From assembly GCA_025355255.1 (NCBI GenBank), contig JANYAA010000004.1, forward strand, positions 1-11,686: a stretch of DNA of 11,686 bases, written 5' to 3'. A model generated the notes under the pieces. It was not told the origin of the DNA and searched no databases. It saw nothing but the letters and a program-made list of their open reading frames with translations. Made by a program: the position numbers and the translations under genes. The DNA is from Chloroflexota bacterium (GTDB lineage Bacteria; Chloroflexota; Limnocylindria; Limnocylindrales; CSP1-4). This document shows, piece by piece, positions 7,488 through 11,686 of the stretch. Numbering within the stretch: position 1 is the stretch's first letter; the number at the start of each line of letters is the position of its first letter.

Positions 7488-7718
7488 ATGAAGCTGCATC
7501 CGAACCCTCCCCGGATGGTCACGGTGGCGCTCGCGGTTGCGCTGGGCGTCATCGGCCTGTCCCTCGCCTGGCCCATCACACCCGTCGTCAGCCTGCTGGC
7601 TCCAGTGGCTGATGCGGTCAAGGGGGTTGGCGTCGCCTTTGACGCGCAGTTGGGCTGGCTGTGCCTCTTCGCCTCGTCGGCGCTGCTCGTCGCCGGCTCC
7701 TTGCTGCCGGGGATCTGA
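7488..7718 (+). CDS. Small two-helix membrane protein A (76 aa)
   Basis: Function unknown. The product has a short basic N-terminus (MKLHPNPPR), a first hydrophobic helix at about 10-38, a more polar linker near 41-54 and a second helix at about 55-74, ending LLPGI at the stop. It would sit in the cytoplasmic membrane. The frame is open upstream to a GTG at 7428, but that would add an Arg/His-rich stretch encoded by the inverted repeat, so ATG 7488 is preferred because the basic-then-hydrophobic pattern starts there. The next gene begins two bases after its stop and encodes a shorter protein of the same layout. Codon use matches neighbours. It is a real gene by its consistent membrane topology and coupling, not by any recognised family. 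Confidence 0.65.
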   Translation: MKLHPNPPRMVTVALAVALGVIGLSLAWPITPVVSLLAPVADAVKGVGVAFDAQLGWLCLFASSALLVAGSLLPGI

Positions 7719-7720
7719 CG

Positions 7721-7897
7721 ATGCGCAACCGAACCAACTTCGCGCCCACTGCCCCCACCATCATGGTGGCGCTGGTGCTGATGCTCGCGGGCCTTCTTGG
7801 GACGTACGGAACCGTGATCCCGGACCAGGCAGGCGTGCTCGCGTTTGTCGTCGCAATCGTGCTGCTGCTGCTTGGGATGGTCATCCCCGGGATCTGA
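7721..7897 (+). CDS. Small two-helix membrane protein B (58 aa), likely paralogue of protein A
   Basis: Function unknown. Residues 1-13 are polar and basic (MRNRTNFAPTAPT), helix one spans about 14-33 and helix two about 38-56, ending MVIPGI at the stop. Both this protein and the preceding one start with a Pro-containing basic segment, have two hydrophobic helices and end Pro-Gly-Ile, and the DNA at the two stops is nearly the same (CCGGGGATCTGA and CCCGGGATCTGA). A local duplication is therefore likely. GGGGAT six bases upstream serves as ribosome binding site and lies inside the previous gene's end, so translation is probably coupled. The frame is open further upstream, but the only well-placed ATG is this one. 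It is followed by a hairpin. Confidence 0.68.
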   Translation: MRNRTNFAPTAPTIMVALVLMLAGLLGTYGTVIPDQAGVLAFVVAIVLLLLGMVIPGI

Positions 7898-7908
7898 GCA
7901 CAGGCCCT

Positions 7909-7937
7909 TGGCGGCTGCCGGTTCGGCTATGCCGCCA
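7909..7937 (+). terminator. GC-rich hairpin after small membrane genes, possible terminator
   Basis: Outer stem TGGCGGC / GCCGCCA (7 bp, perfect) encloses an inner stem GCCG / CGGC with a GTT loop, separated by a 1/3-base internal loop. It begins 12 bases after the stop of small protein B. No T-run follows, so it is either a terminator without U-tract, a 3' stabiliser or a different RNA structure. Confidence 0.45.
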
Positions 7938-7941
7938 CAGC

Positions 7942-7963
7942 ATCAAATCCCGATCAAATCCCG
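7942..7963. repeat. Perfect tandem repeat of 11 bp (ATCAAATCCCG x2)
   Basis: Two exact, directly adjacent copies, AT-richer than the surroundings. A period of 11 bp is close to one helical turn, so both copies face the same side of the DNA, as in tandem regulator sites. It sits between the hairpin and the nuo promoter region. Confidence 0.7.
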
Positions 7964-8077
7964 GACACGCTGCCAGAATGGCGTCCTGCCTCGACCAAAC
8001 TCGGTCGATTGATCCCGTGAGAGCATCGAAGTGCGCCTTGAAGGCGGTTCCGGCGTCGGATCTCGGGAATTGATGCC

Positions 8078-8124
8078 CGGGCGGCATACGGCTGGCTAGA
8101 GCACGTCGCCAGAACAGCCGCCCG
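8078..8124. other. Nested stem structure, possible RNA element
   Basis: Outer arms CGGGCGGC (8078-8085) and GCCGCCCG (8117-8124) pair perfectly over 8 bp. Inside, CTGGC (8092-8096) pairs with GCCAG (8108-8112), with unpaired ATACGG / AACA between stems and an 11-base apical loop. It lies about 85 nt upstream of the candidate nuo -10, so it would belong to the preceding transcript or an independent small RNA rather than to the nuo leader, unless transcription starts earlier. Confidence 0.35.
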
Positions 8125-8206
8125 AACGGCCCAGCGGCCCATCCGCCGGGACCGGCCGTCACGTCGCGCAGGGGCCGTCCGCACCCCTCGCCGCCGTGTG
8201 GCCCGC

Positions 8207-8215
8207 TGCTAGAAT
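8207..8215 (+). promoter_or_regulatory. Candidate extended -10 promoter for the nuo operon (TGC-TAGAAT)
   Basis: TAGAAT matches TANNNT closely and is preceded by TG one base upstream, the extended -10 arrangement, which can work without a good -35; none is visible. The start of transcription would fall near 8222, giving a leader of about 90 nt before nuoA. The similar GCTAGACT occurs before the gene at 2828. Confidence 0.4.
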
Positions 8216-8236
8216 GCCCAAGCCGGGCTTGGCCAT
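8214..8236. promoter_or_regulatory. Near-perfect 23-bp palindrome overlapping predicted nuo transcription start
   Basis: The core CCAAGCC-G-GGCTTGG is a perfect 7+1+7 dyad centred on 8225; after one mismatched position the flanks ATG and CAT pair again, so 10 of 11 arm positions are symmetric. It touches the 3' base of the candidate -10 and covers the predicted start point, the classical place for a repressor operator. It could also fold as a hairpin at the 5' end of the nuo mRNA. Confidence 0.5.
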
Positions 8237-8248
8237 GTGGCGGTGCGC

Positions 8249-8258
8249 GGTTGCAACC
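8249..8258. promoter_or_regulatory. Perfect palindrome GGTTGCAACC in the nuo leader
   Basis: Ten-base perfect palindrome about 24 bp (centre 28.5 bp) downstream of the centre of the larger dyad. Possible second regulator site or chance occurrence. Confidence 0.25.
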
Positions 8259-8313
8259 TGATCCGTGAACGTGACCGGCGCATTGACTGGCCGCGTTCCA
8301 CCTCGAGGGTTTC

Positions 8314-8670
8314 GTGACCGGGATCTGGTACGTCGTCGGGTTCGTCATCGCCGGCACAGGATTCGTCTTCGGGACGATTGGCCTCGCCTGGCTGATCTCC
8401 CACCGCACCCGCGGTGATGAGCACAAGGGCTACCCGTATGAGTCGGGCATCGACACCTACGGTGACCCGCACGCCCGCTTCGGCATCTCGTTCTACATCT
8501 ACGCCCTGATGTTTGTCGCGTTCGACATCGAGGTGGTGTTCATCTACCTGTGGGCCCTGGTGTTCCAAGACCTGCTGATGAGTGGCTTCATCAGCATGCT
8601 GATCTTCGTCGGCATCCTCATGCTTGGCCTGGCCTATGCGTGGCGCAAGGGAGTGCTCTCGTGGCGATGA
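8314..8670 (+). CDS. nuoA: NADH-quinone oxidoreductase subunit A (NuoA)
   Basis: Small membrane subunit of respiratory complex I, at the junction of the membrane arm and the quinone-binding part. The 118-residue product has three hydrophobic helices (about 4-27, 63-84 and 89-109). The polar loop carries [21 protein letters not shown], corresponding to the family YECGxxPxGxAR...FY signature with Ser replacing the usual Cys, followed by [15 protein letters not shown] (family FDxExxFLYPWA, Leu for Pro). The GTG start is supported by GAGGG at 8305-8309, four bases upstream, and by the hydrophobic helix beginning at once. It is the first gene of the nuo operon, preceded by the regulatory region, and overlaps nuoB. 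Confidence 0.95.
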   Translation: MTGIWYVVGFVIAGTGFVFGTIGLAWLISHRTRGDEHKGYPYESGIDTYGDPHARFGISFYIYALMFVAFDIEVVFIYLWALVFQDLLMSGFISMLIFVGILMLGLAYAWRKGVLSWR

Positions 8671-9359
8671 CCCCCGACGGCCCCGATGCGGCCAAGGACC
8701 TTGTGGCCGCTCCCGTCGGCGACGTCACGTCCCCGATCATCGTCCCCAACACGCTGTGGACATCCGAGCGCGCGGGGGCATACCTGGGCACCAGCCCCGC
8801 GTACACGCACCTGCGCGAGCTTGAGGGCTCGGAGCTGGTCAACCGCGACAACGCGCGCTGGGGCCAACTCGAGGTCATCCCCACCAAGGCCGACCTTGTG
8901 GTGGACCTGATCCGCATGAACAGCCTCTGGCCGCTGCTGTCGGGCCTGGCCTGCTGCGCCATCGAGATGATGTCCGCGGCCACCTCCAAGAACGACATGG
9001 ACCGCTGGGGCATGTTCCCGTTCCGGGCCTCGCCGCGGCAGGCGGACGTCCTCATCGTCGCAGGCACCCTCACCACCAAGATGGCCGGACCGCTGGTCCG
9101 CCTCTGGGAGCAGATGCCGGAGCCGAAGTGGTGTGTTGCGATGGGTGACTGCACCTGCTCGGGCGGTCGCTACAAGCGCTCGTACAGCACCATCGAGGGC
9201 ATCGACCGGGTCCTGCCCGTGGATGTCTACGTCCCGGGCTGTCCGCCCCGCCCGGAAGGCCTGATCTACGGGATGATGAAGCTTGGGCAGCTGATCAAGG
9301 AAAAGCGCGGCAACTGGCCCGATCACGTCGTCGGCCCCAACGTGCCCGAGGACGTCTAG
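8661..9359 (+). CDS. nuoB: NADH-quinone oxidoreductase subunit B (NuoB), [4Fe-4S] cluster N2 subunit
   Basis: Peripheral-arm subunit carrying terminal cluster N2, which reduces quinone. The 232-residue product contains [10 protein letters not shown] (Cys98 and Cys99), GDCTCSGG (Cys164) and [14 protein letters not shown] (Cys194), the four N2 ligands at the normal spacings, plus [18 protein letters not shown]. An additional Cys166 sits in the third motif, where the consensus is GSCAxxGG. About 75 residues precede the usual core start, longer than in E. coli, including [22 protein letters not shown] of unknown role. Start: GTG 8661 lies seven bases after AAGGGAG and overlaps nuoA by ten bases. 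ATG 8667, in the same frame, would give a four-base ATGA overlap but a 13-base spacing; either is possible. Confidence 0.95.
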   Translation: MAMTPDGPDAAKDLVAAPVGDVTSPIIVPNTLWTSERAGAYLGTSPAYTHLRELEGSELVNRDNARWGQLEVIPTKADLVVDLIRMNSLWPLLSGLACCAIEMMSAATSKNDMDRWGMFPFRASPRQADVLIVAGTLTTKMAGPLVRLWEQMPEPKWCVAMGDCTCSGGRYKRSYSTIEGIDRVLPVDVYVPGCPPRPEGLIYGMMKLGQLIKEKRGNWPDHVVGPNVPEDV

Positions 9360-9361
9360 AC

Positions 9362-9910
9362 ATGGACCGAGTCCTAAAGGCCCGCCTTGAGGCGCGGCTC
9401 GCTGACCACCTGGCACGCCCAATCCGGCAGCGCCATGACCAGACCGAGATCCGGATCCGCCCCGCGGACCTGCTGGAGGTGATGCGGGCGCTTCACGATG
9501 ATCCGGACCTGGACTTCGCGATCATCGCGGACCTCGCCGGCGTGGACACTGGCACAACCATGCAGGTGGTCTACCACCTGTGGTCCGCCACGACGCCGGA
9601 CTGGCTCCGCGTCATCGCCGAGGGCATGCCCCGCGAGGATCCGCGCATCCCGTCGCTCACCGGGCTCTGGCCCGGCGCCGAGTGGATGGAGCGCGAGACG
9701 TACGACATGTTCGGCATCATCTTCGAGGGCAACCGCGATCTGCGGCGCATCTACATGCCGCCCGATTACGCGAGCTTCCCGCTCCGCAAGGACTTCTATC
9801 TCCCCGACGATGCGGCACGCTCCCCCGGCGGCGGCGCCCGCCACGTGGAGCAGCCAAACGCACCCGTTGTGACCAGCCCGCGCGCCCCGCGCCGCACGGT
9901 GAGGGCCTGA
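9362..9910 (+). CDS. nuoC: NADH-quinone oxidoreductase subunit C (NuoC)
   Basis: Peripheral-arm structural subunit of complex I (30 kDa family), packed against NuoD. The 182-residue product ends its conserved core with WPGAEWMERETYDMFGI, FEGNRDLRRIYMPPDY and PLRKDFYLP, the diagnostic signature; GNRDLRR replaces the common GHPDLRR. A 30-residue Pro/Ala/Arg-rich tail follows. The ATG lies two bases after the nuoB stop with GAGGA nine bases upstream. It is a separate gene here, not fused to nuoD as in E. coli. Confidence 0.95.
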   Translation: MDRVLKARLEARLADHLARPIRQRHDQTEIRIRPADLLEVMRALHDDPDLDFAIIADLAGVDTGTTMQVVYHLWSATTPDWLRVIAEGMPREDPRIPSLTGLWPGAEWMERETYDMFGIIFEGNRDLRRIYMPPDYASFPLRKDFYLPDDAARSPGGGARHVEQPNAPVVTSPRAPRRTVRA

Positions 9911-9914
9911 ACTG

Positions 9915-11156
9915 ATGACCGCCCCCGCCGGCGTCGACCACCACGCTTCGGAGGACGACCCCCGAATCATGCTCGACGGCCAGATTGGCCAGTACGAGCA
10001 GGTTCCGCCGTACCCGCCGCGCACCGAGCGTGAAGCGGAGTTCTACTCGCTCCGAGACGGCGAGATGTTCCTCAACATGGGACCCCAGCACCCGTCCACG
10101 CACGGCGTGCTGCGCATCGTGCTCAAGATCAACGGCGAGAACGTCGTGGATCTGGACCCGGTCCTGGGCTACCTCCACCGCGGGGTGGAGAAGCTGTGTG
10201 AGAACTCGGACTATCACCACATCATCAGCCAGCTCGACCCGCTGGAGTACGTGAGCTCGCTCTTCATGGAGTGGGCGCCCGTCATGTCGTTCGAGAAGCT
10301 GCTCGACGTGCAGGTGCCGCGCCGCGCGGAGTACATCCGCGTCCTCAGCGGCGAGCTGCTCCGCGTCGCCAGCCACGTCCTGTTCCAGGGCTGGATGGCG
10401 CTGGACCTCGGCGGCCTCGCCCCCATTCTCTACAGCTTCATCGAGCGCGACGAGATCGTGGAGATGCTGGCGGCGCTCACCGGCCAGCGAATGCTGTTCA
10501 ACTACTTCAGGATCGGCGGCGTCAACGGCGACCTGAACCACGAGTTCATGTCCCGTCTTGGCGACTGGATGAGCCGGGCGCTGGTCCAGCACGAGGCCAA
10601 CATCGGCCTGCTCAACGAGAACGAGATCTTCATCCGCCGCATGCGCGACATCGGGCGCCTCGACGCCGAGACCGCCAAGCGCATGGGTGTCACGGGCCCC
10701 AACATCCGGGCCGCCGGCGTGCCGTTCGACGTGCGACGCGCGCATCCGTACTCCGTCTACCCGGAGCTGGAGTTCGACATCCCCGTTCGCGGCGCTGGCC
10801 CCCTTGGCGGCGACTCGCTGGACCGCTACCTGCTGCGTTTGGACGAGGTGCGCCAGAGCATCCGGATCATCGACCAGTGCCTCCACCAGATGCCCGACGG
10901 CCCCGTCATGGCCCGCTTGCCGCGGCTCCTGCGCCCTCGGCCGGGTCGAGCGTGGGCAGCCGTCGAATCGCCGCGCGGCCTGTTCGGCACCTACGCCATC
11001 TCGGACGGAACCGACCAGCCGTTCCGGCTGAAGATCCACGACCCCTCGTTCGTCAACATGCAGCTGGTGGGCTTGCTGATGAAGAACAACCTGATCGCGG
11101 ACACGATGGCCGTCATGGCCTCGCTTGACCCGGTCATGGGCGGTATCGACAAGTGA
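9915..11156 (+). CDS. nuoD: NADH-quinone oxidoreductase subunit D (NuoD), quinone-site subunit
   Basis: Large peripheral-arm subunit (49 kDa family, related to NiFe-hydrogenase large subunits) that forms the quinone pocket with NuoB. In 413 residues it shows GPQHPSTHG at 56-64 with the quinone-site His59, and GYLHRGVEK with Arg89, the position that NDUFAF7 dimethylates in mitochondrial NDUFS2. It also has SDYHHI with Tyr100 at the place of the quinone-binding Tyr87 of Thermus Nqo4, YIRVLSGELLR, ALDLG, NYFRIGGVNGDL, ESPRG and SLDPVMGGIDK. The conserved (S/T)MExxIxHFKxxxEG stretch before ESPRG is missing; about 19 residues (332-350) stand where Thermus has about 44. It ends in Lys rather than the usual Arg. 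The first 50 residues form an acidic/polar extension. GAGGG lies nine bases before ATG; nuoC ends four bases earlier. Confidence 0.96.
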   Translation: MTAPAGVDHHASEDDPRIMLDGQIGQYEQVPPYPPRTEREAEFYSLRDGEMFLNMGPQHPSTHGVLRIVLKINGENVVDLDPVLGYLHRGVEKLCENSDYHHIISQLDPLEYVSSLFMEWAPVMSFEKLLDVQVPRRAEYIRVLSGELLRVASHVLFQGWMALDLGGLAPILYSFIERDEIVEMLAALTGQRMLFNYFRIGGVNGDLNHEFMSRLGDWMSRALVQHEANIGLLNENEIFIRRMRDIGRLDAETAKRMGVTGPNIRAAGVPFDVRRAHPYSVYPELEFDIPVRGAGPLGGDSLDRYLLRLDEVRQSIRIIDQCLHQMPDGPVMARLPRLLRPRPGRAWAAVESPRGLFGTYAISDGTDQPFRLKIHDPSFVNMQLVGLLMKNNLIADTMAVMASLDPVMGGIDK

Positions 11157-11686
11157 CCGCTGTCAGCCGATCCCTGGGCCAGGTGACCACCGCGGGCAAG
11201 ATCATCATCCCGCTGCTCCTGATCATCCTCGTGGTGGGCCCCATTGCGACGTACCTGCTGGCCACCGTTGCCGGACCGGTCATCGTGGACGTCCTCAACT
11301 CAAACCTCGGCATCGTGAGGTTCGTGGTCGCCATCACGGGCGTGCTCCTGTTCAGCATCCCGGCCGCGTTCATCATCATCTACATGGAGCTGAAGGTCAT
11401 CGCCTTCATGAACCTCCGTATCGGTCCGGACCGGGTTGGCCCCAAGGGCGCCGCCCACTCCGTCGTCGCCGGCCTCAAGGTCCTCACCAAGGAGGACTTC
11501 AGCCCCAATGCCGCAGACCGCACGGTCTTCACGTGGGCGCCGGTCATCGTGTTCCTCACCAGCGTGATGACGTTCCTGGTCATCCCGTTTGGCCCGGGCC
11601 TCGTGGGCGCCAAGCTCAACATCGGCGTCCTGTACCTGTTCTCCGTGGGCGGGATGACGGTCGTGGGCCTGCTGCTCGCGGGCTGG
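11153..11686 (+). CDS. nuoH: NADH-quinone oxidoreductase subunit H (NuoH), 3' truncated by window edge
   Basis: Membrane subunit linking the quinone chamber to the proton channel of complex I; 178 N-terminal residues are visible of usually 330-430. Recognised by MNLRIGPDRVGPKG (family MQxRxGPNRVGPxG), GLKVLTKEDFSPNAADRTVFTWAP, VIPFGPG, NIGVLYLFSV and the LLLAGW at the edge. The first gate motif, usually ERK(V), reads ELKV, and the family ADGxK reads VAGLK, losing the Asp. Two hydrophobic helices (about 16-40 and 53-77) precede ELKV instead of the one normal in E. coli and Thermus. The GTG start forms a GTGA overlap with the nuoD stop. A later GTG at 11318 would give a standard N-terminus but lacks such coupling. 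nuoE, nuoF and nuoG are absent between nuoD and nuoH. Confidence 0.93.
   Translation, partial: MTAVSRSLGQVTTAGKIIIPLLLIILVVGPIATYLLATVAGPVIVDVLNSNLGIVRFVVAITGVLLFSIPAAFIIIYMELKVIAFMNLRIGPDRVGPKGAAHSVVAGLKVLTKEDFSPNAADRTVFTWAPVIVFLTSVMTFLVIPFGPGLVGAKLNIGVLYLFSVGGMTVVGLLLAGW

Larger units (their letters stand above)
7898..8313. other. 416-nt non-coding region before nuoA, rich in dyads and repeats
   Basis: No convincing coding sequence on either strand: the frames crossing it lack family motifs and give Arg/Pro-rich shadow translations. It holds, in order, a GC-rich hairpin after the small membrane genes, a tandem 11-bp repeat, a short hairpin at 7991-8008 (TCGACC / GGTCGA, six-base loop), a nested long stem at 8078-8124, a candidate extended -10, and two palindromes just downstream of it. 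I looked for a tRNA because CAAATCCC resembles a T-loop, but found no cloverleaf. Confidence 0.7.

Noticed and set aside
7346..7621. 92-codon upstream extension of the lipoprotein reading frame
   Set aside because: It would bury the signal peptide internally and run through the divergent small membrane gene; the ATG at 7345 begins a proper signal peptide.
7917..7975. tRNA gene suggested by CAAATCCC resembling a T-arm
   Set aside because: No GTTC before it, no acceptor, D or anticodon arms in suitable places on either strand; the copy is explained by the tandem 11-bp repeat.
7898..8313. Protein-coding gene in the region before nuoA
   Set aside because: Frames crossing it give Arg/Pro/Ser-rich translations on both strands with no plausible start and ribosome site, and the DNA is occupied by repeats and hairpins.
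10899..10970. Frameshift in nuoD explaining the missing segment
   Set aside because: Alternative frames do not restore the HFK-type segment, and upstream and downstream motifs are in one uninterrupted frame; a short natural variant fits better.
9717..11039. Open frame of 440 codons on the minus strand opposite nuoC/nuoD
   Set aside because: His/Val/Asp-rich antisense translation of well-recognised nuo genes, without any domain.

Overview
The window is GC-rich bacterial DNA (roughly 70% G+C by eye, strong G/C at third codon positions), densely packed and with ordinary chromosomal housekeeping content. I see no insertion sequence, phage gene, CRISPR array, rRNA or tRNA. Gene content, short intergenic gaps, a possible leaderless start and an unusual nuo gene order suggest a Chloroflexota-like (possibly Limnocylindria-type) or other high-GC, Gram-positive-like bacterium. 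That placement is an impression, not a demonstration.

Left part (1-2803): the 3' three quarters of purH (last two steps of IMP synthesis) is followed after 32 nt by glpX (class II fructose-1,6-bisphosphatase). folK (folate pathway pyrophosphokinase) lies on the opposite strand. glpX and folK converge so tightly that both stop codons are read from one CTAG tetranucleotide.

Middle part (2828-7345): an unnamed two-part protein with a nucleotidyltransferase-like (GT-A/CofC-type) N-terminal half is translationally coupled by an ATGA overlap to a MidA/NDUFAF7-family methyltransferase. In mitochondria NDUFAF7 methylates one arginine of the complex I subunit NDUFS2, the NuoD homologue, and that arginine is present in the NuoD of this window. 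Running toward midA on the minus strand is a 722-residue predicted lipoprotein with Asp-box-like repeats and a C-terminal pentapeptide-repeat domain.

Right part (7488-11686): two tandem small membrane proteins, probably paralogues (76 and 58 aa, both ending Pro-Gly-Ile), are followed by a 416-nt non-coding region. This region is rich in dyads, repeats and hairpins and holds a candidate promoter with a near-perfect palindrome over the predicted transcription start. The nuo operon follows: nuoA, nuoB, nuoC, nuoD and the start of nuoH, nearly all overlapping or 2-4 nt apart. nuoD runs straight into nuoH, so the NADH-oxidising module genes nuoE, nuoF and nuoG are not at their usual place. NuoD is shortened in one otherwise conserved stretch, and NuoH and NuoB depart from family consensus, which suggests a lineage-specific complex I.

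The points most worth following are the MidA-NuoD link, the nuo control region, the small membrane protein pair and the uncharacterised partner of midA.
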